DNA from: Streptomyces daqingensis
GTDB lineage: Bacteria; Actinomycetota; Actinomycetes; Streptomycetales; Streptomycetaceae
Direction: 5' to 3'
Assembly (NCBI RefSeq): GCF_014645895.1
Contig: NZ_BMMP01000001.1
Span: forward strand, 471,624 to 535,623
DNA: 64,000 nt
Shown here piece after piece: positions 18,901 through 27,138 of the stretch. The translations under genes and the position numbers were made by a program. Position 1 is the stretch's first letter, and each line of letters starts with the position of its first letter. Under the pieces are notes generated by a model that saw only the letters and a list, made by a program, of their open reading frames with translations, made no database searches and was not told where the DNA came from.

Positions 18901-19134
18901 ATCGTGCGGGCCCGCCGCGAGCACGGCACGCCGGACCAACTCCCGTGCGAGCTTGTGCAGATCGTCCTCGGTGAGCGTGCGGTGCTCGCGAACGAAGGCC
19001 AGCAGCCGGCGGACGGGGACCGCTCTCGCTCCGTACTCCGCAGCCGGTACGCGGGACGCGGGCAGCAGGAGCCGCTTCAGCAGCGGTACGACTGTCTTCG
19101 CGGCGATCTGAAGCCCCGTGGTGCCGCCTTCCAC
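15904..19134 (-). CDS. NACHT-domain NTPase with C-terminal leucine-rich repeats (NLR-like)
   Basis: 1,076 residues. A helical N-terminal domain (1-240) contains FVVRRQNRLAIHGVDL just before an acidic linker. The NACHT core has Walker A GVAGTGKT (292-299) and Walker B ALMLIDGVDEI (374-384), then a winged-helix/helical region with FIHRTFQDFLGAKAL. Residues from about 800 to the end are irregular leucine-rich repeats (SLRELRLRGTHGL, LKRLTLRNLPGF, SLEELHLREAS). Bacterial NACHT proteins of this layout include demonstrated anti-phage NLR relatives, but others act in signalling. No separate effector domain is seen; the N-terminal helices may be one. Cytoplasmic. Confidence 0.85.
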   Translation of the reverse strand: MEGGTTGLQIAAKTVVPLLKRLLLPASRVPAAEYGARAVPVRRLLAFVREHRTLTEDDLHKLARELVRRAVLAAGPHDPPVVPEQRDAVGQALTRTLHALGDLDMDDVQAVALGPEALAAKLAEAAGTQTRRLLGDDAGRFHDRLLVTACVHILCFFSERPGFAARADVETRQEVREINEKVGRVMEQLGRLSREEAEGDAEFEADYAAFVVRRQNRLAIHGVDLDGPGDANWPLESAYLTLDTVPAHAGPGPVGSDGPGEEGEDGEEPEAERAGRPLEAAFADHERVILRGVAGTGKTTLVQWLAFITARQKGADGGALPPQLTGRVPFVLPLRNLTRRNAELPSPKDFLGWAGGVMEAPDGWAQRVMRSGRALMLIDGVDEIPLDQRDGVREWLRDLLASFPGNLWLVTTRPAALEKGWLAGELFREYRLDAMRPSDTRRFVERWHVAAGADEASGRDLTDVLRSTPELSRLATNPLMCGLICALNRERRGVLPRDRVTLYEAALDMLLRRRDPERKVYTKLNRESATEPLKWLAHWLIRNERTQLDRDDAAELVRRLQLSVPLLADLGSAEEALQFLLERSGLLREPTESTVAFIHRTFQDFLGAKALLEERDMGMLINNAHLDEWEDVVQMAVAQGDHSQRADILNGLTERALRTPQPSVQARLQLLALASLELATRLAPEVRQTVREHASSMLPPKSLREARALARTGPLLLNLLPDAAELTGDEELATVHAICQIGGDAAITRLKEFLGTGQASVRAQLLGHWDRFDTETYAEEIIRPLLESTPGGVVTVRSQGELAALSRMDGRERVGCHGDFALGDVLAALDPGSLRELRLRGTHGLNNGLGELERFGRLDTLVLEGCRDLTDPAPLTRLRNLKRLTLRNLPGFEPMSTLEECASLEELQVGSDVPWRGLSDLPRTGDLRVLALPPAASELDGIEGFGSLEELHLREASGRLLPELWGSLLGGMPRLRTLSLSPSQLSTLLFAAPRVEIPQVTRLEVRARAGTRLDLDTIALRLPGLRELHVFQAAEIDLSQLVRLRDLQHVRLEYPGVVHGGDLLPEEVDIDIYPHS

Positions 19135-19397
19135 AGCCGTCCCCCCTTGTGCGCTCCCCGCTGGACGCGCCTCAGCCTAGCGGCGCCCTCGCCGCGTACG
19201 AGGCCCCAACGGCACAGATCACACTTGCCCGTTGGGGTATTCGTTCGCGGTCGCGCCCGCGTGATGCCGGAGAAGGAGAGGCACGCAATCCGACGCTCTG
19301 CGCGATGTCTGGAGCCCCTGCTCCAGGAGCCCCCACCGAAAAAACGTGCCCGGATCCGAAGGTGCCGTCGGGACCCGGGAGCGAGGGGGCCAGGCGC

Positions 19398-21083
19398 TCA
19401 CTCGTCCTTCGGCTCCGCAAGGGTCTCGATCTGCTCCGGCGACAGCGCCACGTCGAATACCTTGACGTCCCGGATGCTGCCGAGGAACCAGTCGGTCGCC
19501 CTGCCGTCGGCACCGTTCGCCCGCCCGATGAACAGCTTGTCGCCCGGGGCCCGGACCGCGGGGCTCGCCGCCGTTCGGGACCGCTGCTCGACGCCGTCGA
19601 CGTAGAGGTGCAGCGAGTGCTTCCTGCGCACGCCCACGAGGTGGGTCCACCTCTTCAGTTCGGCCTGAGCACGTGATGTCGCGCCGCCCTCCCTGTCCGC
19701 GAAGGCCCAGCGGCCCTCTGCCGGCGCGTACCGCAGGAAGAAGTCGCTGCTGTCCCCGGCGGACTGCGCGACGGCGGTCGCCATGCCCTCGGGCCTCTTG
19801 CCGAGATACACCCACGCGGAGACGCTGAAGGCCTTGTCCGGAGCGGTGTCCACCACCTTGTCGTGAACGACGACGTCGCTCCTGCCGGCGAACAGTGCCG
19901 CCCCGTCCGCGCCGTCTCCCCAGCCCATCCTGTACTGCTTCGCAGCCCGGTCGCCGACGGTGTCGGCGGTTTCCGACCGCGTGTCCAGAGGCCATGCCGC
20001 GATCGGAGCGGGCACCTCTTCGCTAGTGAGGTAGAAGCCGGCCGGTATGGCAGCGGCCACGATGATGCCGGCGGCGGCGGCCATTGCGGTGCGCCGGGTG
20101 AGGCCGCGTCGCGGTTTCGGTTCCGGGGCCGCCGCAGGCGTGGTCTCGGGCGGGGCCTCCCGTAGATCGACGTCGTTCCGGGTGGCCGTCTCTGCCTCGG
20201 CGACCGCCCGGTCGGAGCTGTGGACGCGGTCGGCGGCGGGCTTCCAGGCGGCGTTGTCGAGCAGGGTGGTGAGCTCCTGGTCGAAACCCGTGCGCGAGAG
20301 GACGTCTTGAGGAGCGGGCCGCTGCTCGGGGGACTTGGCCAGGCAGTCGGCGACGAGGCTGCGCAGGGCCGGCGGCCCGAGGGCCTCGAGGTCGGGTTCC
20401 TCGTAGACAGCCCGGTAGCCCATCGCATGGGCCGGTCCCTCACCGAACGGATTGGCGCCGGTCGCCGCGTAGGCGAGCACCGCGCCGAGGGAGAAGACAT
20501 CGCTGGCCGGGGTGATGTCCGCGCCGTTGATCTGCTCGGGGGACATGAACCCCGGGGAGCCGATCATCATGCCCGTTCTGGTGATCCTGCTCGCGTCGTC
20601 GACACGCGCGATCCCGAAGTCGATGACTCGCGGCCCGTCCTCGGCGAGCAGCACATTGGAGGGCTTGAGGTCGCGGTGCACGAGCCCCGCGTCGTGGATC
20701 GAGATCAGCCCTTCGGCCAGCGCCGCCGCGAGGGCGGACACCGTTGCCGGAGGGAACGGCCCCTGGTCGGCGACGGCTTGCCGCAGCGACGGGCCGGGCA
20801 CGTAGCTGGTCGCCAGCCAGGGAGCGGGCGCGTCGGGGTCCGCGTCCAGCACTGGTGCCGTGTACGCCCCGCTCACCAGCCGATTGGCCAAGACCTCCCG
20901 GCGGAACCGGGAACGGAACTCCGGCTGCCGCACCAGCTCGGCATGTACCAGCTTCACCGCGACGCGCCGTCCGCCCGGGGAGGTCCCGAGGAACACCTCG
21001 CCCATGCCGCCCGCACCGAGACGGCACGACAAGCGGTAGTTCCCGACAGTACGTGGGTCCCCCGGCTGCAAGGCCCTCACCAC
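19398..21083 (-). CDS. Membrane Ser/Thr protein kinase with extracellular LamG-like domain
   Basis: 561 residues. The cytoplasmic Hanks-type kinase domain (about 10-270) is complete: LGAGGMGEVFLG glycine loop, VAVKLVH lysine, HRDLKPSN catalytic loop, DFGIA and SPEQ. A Pro/Ala linker and one membrane helix (TAMAAAAGIIVAAAIPAGFYL) lead to an external concanavalin/LamG-like domain (AFSVSAWVYLG, FLGSIRDVKVFDVALSPEQI) that could bind carbohydrate or cell-wall polymer. Start: tandem GTG codons behind GGGGGG; I use the first. Likely autophosphorylates and passes an envelope signal to unknown targets. Confidence 0.88.
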   Translation of the reverse strand: MVRALQPGDPRTVGNYRLSCRLGAGGMGEVFLGTSPGGRRVAVKLVHAELVRQPEFRSRFRREVLANRLVSGAYTAPVLDADPDAPAPWLATSYVPGPSLRQAVADQGPFPPATVSALAAALAEGLISIHDAGLVHRDLKPSNVLLAEDGPRVIDFGIARVDDASRITRTGMMIGSPGFMSPEQINGADITPASDVFSLGAVLAYAATGANPFGEGPAHAMGYRAVYEEPDLEALGPPALRSLVADCLAKSPEQRPAPQDVLSRTGFDQELTTLLDNAAWKPAADRVHSSDRAVAEAETATRNDVDLREAPPETTPAAAPEPKPRRGLTRRTAMAAAAGIIVAAAIPAGFYLTSEEVPAPIAAWPLDTRSETADTVGDRAAKQYRMGWGDGADGAALFAGRSDVVVHDKVVDTAPDKAFSVSAWVYLGKRPEGMATAVAQSAGDSSDFFLRYAPAEGRWAFADREGGATSRAQAELKRWTHLVGVRRKHSLHLYVDGVEQRSRTAASPAVRAPGDKLFIGRANGADGRATDWFLGSIRDVKVFDVALSPEQIETLAEPKDE

Positions 21084-21220
21084 ACAAACCCCCCTGCGTC
21101 GCGCGGCGTTGATCCGGGTTTTCCGGACCTGGCCGCCTGTGCCAGCGTAAACGCCGTCTGACGGGCCGTCGGTTCCGGGCGACAGCTTCACGCTTTCGTG
21201 CCGGTACGGAGGCGGAACGG

Positions 21221-22261
21221 TCAGTCCAGGTCGGACATGTCGAGAACGAAGCGGTAGCGGACGTCGTTGCGCCGCAGACGGTCCAGCGCCTCGTTCACCT
21301 GTGCCGAGGGCAGCAGTTCGATGTCGGCGGTGATGGCGTGACGTGCGCAGAAGTCGAGCATCGAAGCGGTCGAAGGGAGGCCGCCGCTGCCAGCGGAGGT
21401 GAGGGACTTGCGTCCTACGAGCAGATCGGTGGTCTCCACGGTCACGGCTCCGAGGTGACCGAGGTGGCAGAGGGTGCCGTCCATGGCGACCATGCGCAGG
21501 TAGGTGCCGAGGTCGTGCGGGGCGGAGACGGTGTCGATGACGACGTCGAAGCGGTCGCGGGCCGCCGCCGTCTGCTCCGGATCCGTGGAGACGACGAGGC
21601 CGTGGGCGCCGAGGCGCCGGGCGTCACCGGCCTTGTCCGGTGAGCGGCTGAGGACCGTGGTCCCGGCGCCGAGCGCGACGGCCATCTTGACCGCGAGATG
21701 GCCCAGCCCGCCCAGTCCCGCCACGGCGACGCGGGTCTCCGGGCCCACTCCGAGGGCGTGCAACGGCTCCCAGACGGTGATTCCGGCGCAGAGCAGGGGA
21801 GCGGCGGCCGCCGGATCCAGGCCCGGGGGCAGAAGGTGGGCGAAGCGGTCGCGGACGACGTACTCGCGGCAGAAGGCCCCCAGGGTCGTCGATCCGTCGT
21901 GGCGGTCGACGCCGCCGTAGGTCAGGGTCGGGAAGGCGTGGCAGAAGTTCTCCTGCCCCGCCCGGCACATGGCGCACTCGCCGCACGAGTCGACGATGTT
22001 GCCGACAGCCACCTGGTCGCCGACGGCGAAGCGGGTGACCGCGGTGCCGGTCTCGGTCACCACGCCCGTGAACTCGTGGCCCGGCACCAGGGGAGGGTCC
22101 TCGCCGGTCCGGGCGCTGAGGGCGTGCACGTCGGTGTGGCAGACACCGCAGTAGTCGACGCGGACCGCGAGGTCGTCGGGGCGCAGGTCGCGCCGATCAA
22201 GTGGAGCCGTTCGCAAGGCAGTCGACGGCCCGTCCGCCCGCCAGCCGATGGTTCTCCTCAT
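21221..22261 (-). CDS. Zinc-dependent alcohol dehydrogenase (MDR family)
   Basis: 346 residues. Catalytic zinc site residues are in CGVCHTDVHAL and PGHEFTGVV; the structural zinc has four cysteines within CGECAMCRAGQENFC; the cofactor motif is VAVAGLGGLGHLAV. It resembles the cinnamyl-alcohol/YahK-type NADPH aldehyde reductases. It is divergent from a TetR regulator with a perfect 21-bp inverted repeat between them, so expression is probably induced by a toxic aldehyde or similar ligand. Confidence 0.9.
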   Translation of the reverse strand: MRRTIGWRADGPSTALRTAPLDRRDLRPDDLAVRVDYCGVCHTDVHALSARTGEDPPLVPGHEFTGVVTETGTAVTRFAVGDQVAVGNIVDSCGECAMCRAGQENFCHAFPTLTYGGVDRHDGSTTLGAFCREYVVRDRFAHLLPPGLDPAAAAPLLCAGITVWEPLHALGVGPETRVAVAGLGGLGHLAVKMAVALGAGTTVLSRSPDKAGDARRLGAHGLVVSTDPEQTAAARDRFDVVIDTVSAPHDLGTYLRMVAMDGTLCHLGHLGAVTVETTDLLVGRKSLTSAGSGGLPSTASMLDFCARHAITADIELLPSAQVNEALDRLRRNDVRYRFVLDMSDLD

Positions 22262-22276
22262 GAGGCCTCCTCTTGC

Positions 22277-22328
22277 AGACAGACTGGTTGGTCTATTTCA
22301 CTCTAGCAATAGACCAACCAGTCTGTCT
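22277..22328. promoter_or_regulatory. Perfect 21-bp inverted repeat, probable TetR operator
   Basis: Arms 22277-22297 and 22308-22328 are exact reverse complements separated by 10 bp; each contains agactggttggtct or its complement. Position between the divergent dehydrogenase and TetR genes, 15 bp from the regulator start, fits autoregulation and repression of both. Each arm could also bind a dimer separately. Confidence 0.8.
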
Positions 22329-22342
22329 GTTAATGTCGGTGC

Positions 22343-22930
22343 ATGGCCGATCAGCCCCTGACCGCGCGCGGAGCCGCGACGTACCAGCGCATCCTCGACG
22401 CGGCGACGCAGGAGTTCGCTGAACACGGGATCGCGGGCGCACGTGTGGAGCGGATCGTCACCGCGGCACGGACCAACAAGGCGCAGCTCTACGGCTACTT
22501 CGGAAACAAGGAAGGGCTCTTCGACACCATCTTCCTCGGCTCGCTGGAGCGGATCATGGACGTCGTCCCTGTCGACGCCACCGACCTCGCGGACTGGGCC
22601 GTGCGCCTCTACGACGAGTATCTCCGCCGCCCCGACCTCATCCGCCTGGCCACCTGGGCCCGCCTGGAGCGGCGTCCGGCGGGCCACCTGGTCGAGGAAT
22701 CGGGCCGCCTCGACACCCCCAAGCTGCGGGCCATCGCCGAAGCCCAGGCCGCCGGTCTGGTGCGCGACGGAGACCCGTTCGACGTCATGGCCATGGTGAT
22801 CGCCATGTCGATGGCATGGTCACCGGTCAGCAATGTCTACGCCGCGACCGCACAGGAGCCCGCTGAAGTGCACGAGCGGCGCCGGACCTTGCTCCGCGAC
22901 TGCGTCCGACGCGCGCTGACGCCGTCCTAG
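22343..22930 (+). CDS. TetR-family transcriptional regulator
   Basis: 195 residues. The N-terminal helix-turn-helix region shows ILDAATQEFAEHGIAGARVE and TNKAQLYGYFGNKEGLF; the rest is an all-helical ligand-binding domain of the TetR type. It is divergent from the alcohol dehydrogenase and separated from it by the 21-bp inverted repeat, which it most likely binds. Ligand unknown. Confidence 0.92.
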   Translation: MADQPLTARGAATYQRILDAATQEFAEHGIAGARVERIVTAARTNKAQLYGYFGNKEGLFDTIFLGSLERIMDVVPVDATDLADWAVRLYDEYLRRPDLIRLATWARLERRPAGHLVEESGRLDTPKLRAIAEAQAAGLVRDGDPFDVMAMVIAMSMAWSPVSNVYAATAQEPAEVHERRRTLLRDCVRRALTPS

Positions 22931-23117
22931 TTCCGCTGTCGTCCTGTCCGATGCGCTCGCCACGCAGTGCCGAGTCCCACGGGCGCTCACACCTGCACAG
23001 CAACTCCGGCGCAGTCGTGCACCTGTGGAGAGGGATCGGTGCGGTTCCTTGCCGGAAAGGGCAGCCGATAGCGACGCACCGTCAGCCTTCGGCTTGTGAC
23101 GCTCGCGCGTGCACGTC

Positions 23118-24257
23118 TCATGAGCTTTCCGGCAGCTGCAGTCTCGTGCAGTTTCCGCGGCGCACCTGGTCCTTCGCGAACGCGGTAACGTACGCGCTCA
23201 GCTGCTTGCGCTGCCTCTTCCGCGTGGCCTCTGTCTCTGACGTCGCATCCGCTCGGTATGGCGAGTTGTAGCTCCAGTTGGCGCCGAAGCCGACATTCTC
23301 GCCGCCGCATCTGGCGACGGCCCATGCCAGGGTCTCGGAGAGCGCGGGCTTCCAGGCCGCGTGCTCGCCCATCGGAAGCGAATGCACTTCCGCGCCCAGT
23401 TCGTACATGTTCCCGCCCCAGTTGCCGCGCCAGCTGGTGAGTTCGACGAGCGGATCGATGTGATCACGGTCCTTGGGGGCCAGCGGTGGCGCGTACAGGG
23501 TGCAACGCCCCATCACCCCGCCTTCAGCAATGGCGATGCGGACCCTCCATTCCGGATCCTCCCAGGGGCGGGCCACGGACAGAGCGTTGCAGGCGGTGCC
23601 TTTCGCTTGTGCTCGGGTCGCGTACTTGCCCCGGTCCGGCACGGCGCCGTGCTTCGGCATGGGGAGCGGCTCGCCGCCGCAGTCGAGCCTCTCGGTCATC
23701 TCATTGGTCATCCGCACAGCGAGCCGTAGCATGGCCGACTTCTCCTCACGGCTCTTGGCCGAGTACGTCCATGTGCCGACCAGGAGCCTGTGATGTCCCC
23801 CCAACGCATGCCCGGCGCGTCGTGGGCACTCGGGCATGAGATAGACGCGGCTGTATTCCACCTCGAACCCGGGTAGTCCGCCCGGCAGCACCGCATGTGG
23901 AGCATAGAATCTGGCGATGCTCGACATCTCCTCAGCTCGGTCCAACCCGGCGAGATAGGCGTCCACGGCGACCACGACCGTGCCCTCGTCGTTCTTCAGC
24001 ACGCAGCTGTACCGGCCCTGCTCCTCGTCGAAGGACTCCTCCTCCGATCCGAGCCGCGCATCCGTCCTTACCGTCTGCACATCGCCATGCGGCAGCTTGC
24101 CTCCGCACGCCTTGTGCGCCAGCCACAGGTCCTTTAACGGCGCCCGCGCCGAGAACCCGACGACGGCCAGCACGACCAGCACGCACGTCGAAACCCGCAG
24201 CCACTTACGGTGCTGCCGAACCCAATTCCCCACCCGTTCCCCCCAGTTCCTGCTCAC
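23118..24257 (-). CDS. Membrane-anchored protein of unknown function
   Basis: 379 residues. A basic N-terminus and one membrane helix (WLRVSTCVLVVLAVVGFSA, about 20-38) are followed by an external domain with about eight cysteines, for example KACGGKL, YSCVLKN, RLDCGG, ARCGGEN, suggesting disulfides. GTG start follows AAGGAG; the reading frame continues far upstream but only as antisense of the pentapeptide gene. No family recognised. It is divergent from the pentapeptide-repeat gene, which is also membrane-bound, so the two may share a promoter region. Confidence 0.7.
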   Translation of the reverse strand: MSRNWGERVGNWVRQHRKWLRVSTCVLVVLAVVGFSARAPLKDLWLAHKACGGKLPHGDVQTVRTDARLGSEEESFDEEQGRYSCVLKNDEGTVVVAVDAYLAGLDRAEEMSSIARFYAPHAVLPGGLPGFEVEYSRVYLMPECPRRAGHALGGHHRLLVGTWTYSAKSREEKSAMLRLAVRMTNEMTERLDCGGEPLPMPKHGAVPDRGKYATRAQAKGTACNALSVARPWEDPEWRVRIAIAEGGVMGRCTLYAPPLAPKDRDHIDPLVELTSWRGNWGGNMYELGAEVHSLPMGEHAAWKPALSETLAWAVARCGGENVGFGANWSYNSPYRADATSETEATRKRQRKQLSAYVTAFAKDQVRRGNCTRLQLPESS

Positions 24258-24491
24258 GCGTCGCTCCTTGCCACCTCTGTTCCGAGCGGATTCGCACTGC
24301 GGACGTCGATGGTCAGGCTCAGTGAGGCACAGTACGCGGAGGTGTGGACCGGGCGTATCGCTACGCCGGTCCGCCGCCGCACACGGGGAACTGACGGCCA
24401 ATCGGGATCGGGCCGGGTCGTCCGTACGCCGACGAGGCCGTCTGCCACCGAGATTGGCAACCGCCACGGGTGCCGACGCGTCGAGCCTGAC

Positions 24492-26681
24492 ATGACCGCC
24501 AACTCCGAACCCGAGTACCCGCACTGCGGCCGCGGCGCCGGCGACGCAGACCCTGTCGGCTGCCGTGGGCGGCTCGTCGTGCGCTCCCGACCGGCGGACG
24601 GGGGCATCGGCTTCGGACTGTTCGACGCCTGCCTGGCGCACCTGGACGACAGCGACCGGCACGCCTATCTGAGTTCGCTGGGCCCTGGGAGCACTCTCGA
24701 CCACCGGGGCACCACCATCGATGCCGCCCTCCTCGAAAGCCTCTGGCAGCCCCTCCGCTCCTCGCCGAACGAGCCCGTCTCGGTGGGGACAGCACGCTTC
24801 GACGGGGCGGTCTTCGAGGGAGCGGTCCGGTTCCGCAGGGTGATCTTCACGGGGAGGGCGACGTTCAACGGGGCGAGGTTCAGGGGCCAGGCCAAGTTCG
24901 ACGGGGCGACCTTCGAGGGCGACGCCCGATTCGAAGGCGCGCAATTCGTGGGCGACGCCGAGTTCGACTATGCGAAATTCGACAGTGAAGCCGCGTTCGA
25001 CGAGGCGAGGTTCGACGGCGGTGCCTGGTTCGACGAGGCGACTTTCACAAGCCGCGCCAGTTTCAGCCGGGCGAGGTTCGAGGGGCGCACCATGTTCGGA
25101 CGGGCCAAGTTCGAGGACCGCACACGGTTCGAGGAAGCGAGCTTCGGGGACCACGCTGTGTTCCGCAACGCGAACTTCAAGGGCTACGTCGGGGCCCACG
25201 GAGCGAGGTTCAACGGCGACTCGCGATTCACCGAAGCGCAGTTCAGCGGCGGTGCCGACTTCGGCGAGGTGAGCTTCCAGGGGGTGGCGGATTTCACCGG
25301 AGCGGCCGTCGACGGTCACGCGTGGTTCGGCAGTGCGGCCTTTGAACGTGAAGTCGTGCTCAGCGAGACGGTCTTCACGGGGTACGCCGATTTCGGCGGA
25401 ACAACGTTCAAGGATCAAGCATGGTTCGGGGGAGCGCAGTTCGGGGGCTCCACCAGGTTCGTCGGAGCGACCTTCAAAGAACGCGCAACGTTCACCGGGG
25501 CTGCCTTCGGAGGTGACGCAGGCTTCGAGGGAGCCACTTTCGAGGGCAATGCCGCCTTCCGCAGAGCGTTGTTCGAAGCCGCTCCACAACTTGGCCCGCT
25601 GGAATGCCGGAAGGCGGTGGATCTTTCGGCGGCGGTCTTCGCGGTAGCCGTGACGATCGACATCGCCGCGGAACACGTCTCCTGCTCCCGTACACGTTGG
25701 GCGTCCACGGCCGTGCTGCGGCTCCGGCGTGCAGAGGTGGACCTCAGTGACGCGGTGCTGGAGTACCCGGTCAGCGTGGCCACGACCACCGCACCCGCCT
25801 CGTCGAGAGACGACGAGGAGAACACGTCGCGGCCATCCGCGGTGCCGGAACCGCCAGTGCGTGTGCTGTCCCTGCGGGGGGTGGATGCTTCCCATCTGGT
25901 GCTAGCCGACGTCGATCTGAGCGAGTGCCGCTTCGCCGGAACGATCCGGCTCGACCAGCTGCGCCTGCATGGCTGCTGCCGGCTGGCCGTCACGCCGTCG
26001 CGGTGGTTCCGCCGCGGTCTGCTCCCGGTGCGCTGCACATCCAGGCAGACCCTGGCCGAGGAACATGACTGGCGAGCCGCACAAGGCCGCGCCGGGGCCG
26101 GCTGGAGAACCGGTCCAAGCGATGGAGCTCCGGTGGAGCCCGCCGCGTTGGCGTCCGTATACCGGGAGTTGCGCAAGGGCTTCGAGGACGCGAAGAACGA
26201 GCCGGGGGCCGCGGACTTCTACTACGGAGAGATGGAGATGCGCCGCCACGACCGCCATTCATCCGGCGCCGAACGAGTGCTGCTGTGGCTGTACTGGGCT
26301 GTCTCCGGCTACGGGTTGCGCGCTTCCCGGGCGCTGGGCTGGCTGCTGGGGGCGATGGCCGTCACGGTTCTGCTGATGGTTCTGTGGGGTCTTCCGCAGG
26401 CCGACCCGAAGCCGGAGAGCACCGGCTCCGTCGAGGGCGAGCGGATCACCATGACCACCGACACCCCGAACCCGGTCAATCCCCAGGGGCCGTTGCTCGA
26501 ACGGCTCTCCGGCGATCGGTTCGAGCCCGCCATACGTGTGGTGTTCAATTCGACTGTCTTCCGCTCCAGCGGCAAGGAGCTGACCACTTTCGGCACGTAT
26601 ACCGAGATGTTCTCCCGCCTCACCGAACCCGTCCTGCTCGGCCTCGCCCTGCTGGCCGTCCGCAACCGCGTCAAGCGGTAG
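24492..26681 (+). CDS. Pentapeptide-repeat protein with C-terminal membrane segments
   Basis: 729 residues. Residues about 100-370 are a long run of phenylalanine-centred pentapeptides (ATFNGARFRGQAKFDGATFE and similar), predicted to fold as a right-handed quadrilateral beta-helix. After a basic linker, LLWLYWAVSGYGLRASR and LGWLLGAMAVTVLLMVLWGL form a membrane hairpin, and PVLLGLALLAVRNR a further segment near the C-terminus. This arrangement, beta-helix plus channel-like membrane part, is seen in actinomycete proteins of unknown function. ATG at 24492 has no strong ribosome site, so the start is uncertain. A 13-bp hairpin terminates it. Confidence 0.75.
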   Translation: MTANSEPEYPHCGRGAGDADPVGCRGRLVVRSRPADGGIGFGLFDACLAHLDDSDRHAYLSSLGPGSTLDHRGTTIDAALLESLWQPLRSSPNEPVSVGTARFDGAVFEGAVRFRRVIFTGRATFNGARFRGQAKFDGATFEGDARFEGAQFVGDAEFDYAKFDSEAAFDEARFDGGAWFDEATFTSRASFSRARFEGRTMFGRAKFEDRTRFEEASFGDHAVFRNANFKGYVGAHGARFNGDSRFTEAQFSGGADFGEVSFQGVADFTGAAVDGHAWFGSAAFEREVVLSETVFTGYADFGGTTFKDQAWFGGAQFGGSTRFVGATFKERATFTGAAFGGDAGFEGATFEGNAAFRRALFEAAPQLGPLECRKAVDLSAAVFAVAVTIDIAAEHVSCSRTRWASTAVLRLRRAEVDLSDAVLEYPVSVATTTAPASSRDDEENTSRPSAVPEPPVRVLSLRGVDASHLVLADVDLSECRFAGTIRLDQLRLHGCCRLAVTPSRWFRRGLLPVRCTSRQTLAEEHDWRAAQGRAGAGWRTGPSDGAPVEPAALASVYRELRKGFEDAKNEPGAADFYYGEMEMRRHDRHSSGAERVLLWLYWAVSGYGLRASRALGWLLGAMAVTVLLMVLWGLPQADPKPESTGSVEGERITMTTDTPNPVNPQGPLLERLSGDRFEPAIRVVFNSTVFRSSGKELTTFGTYTEMFSRLTEPVLLGLALLAVRNRVKR

Positions 26682-26722
26682 GGCGCGGACGACGGGACGC
26701 CATGGCAGCGCGGTGTGCACGA

Positions 26723-26763
26723 CCTGGTGCTGGGCTCCCGAACCTCGGGCGCCCAGCACCAGG
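26723..26763 (+). terminator. 13-bp stem terminator after the pentapeptide gene
   Basis: Arms 26723-26735 (cctggtgctgggc) and 26751-26763 are exact reverse complements with a 15-nt loop, 41 bp after the stop codon. Confidence 0.75.
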
Positions 26764-26991
26764 GAACCTCTAGCGAATCGGCAGGACGACCGGGAGGAAC
26801 TACTCGATTGCCCCTGCAGGGGCGGGCAGGCCCGGGTGGTCGCCTGCCGTGAGCTGGGTGCCCGGCCCCGCTCGCCGTCCGGGCCGGCCGGTGAACCGGG
26901 CCCGGCGCCCATGGTTCGGGGTGCTCAACTCGCCGTCCAGAGGGCGCAGTTGACGCAGCTGTGGCAGGGGAGCGAGTAATTTATATACGCG

Positions 26992-27020
26992 TAGACAAAG
27001 TGGTGCCGGGTCTATACGAT
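26992..27020 (+). promoter_or_regulatory. Candidate vegetative promoter for the MFS gene
   Basis: TAGACA (26992-26997) and TACGAT (27015-27020) are separated by 17 bp in an unusually AT-rich patch, leaving a leader of roughly 110 nt before the MFS start. This resembles an HrdB-type promoter. Predicted by eye only. Confidence 0.4.
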
Positions 27021-27138
27021 CGATCCGGTCCTGGAGGCACGTCCGTCGGTCGTGCCGAGCGGGGCCGTGTGTGCGGTGGGTTGCGACGTCTCGTGGTGGC
27101 TGGACTGCGGGTGAGCGGTGCGCAGAACGGAGCCTTGC

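Noticed and set aside
24258..25895. Upstream extension of the anchored protein at 23118-24257 to over 900 residues
   Set aside because: The extension is antisense to the pentapeptide repeats and shows their mirrored periodicity; the GTG at 24257 has a good ribosome site and precedes the membrane anchor.
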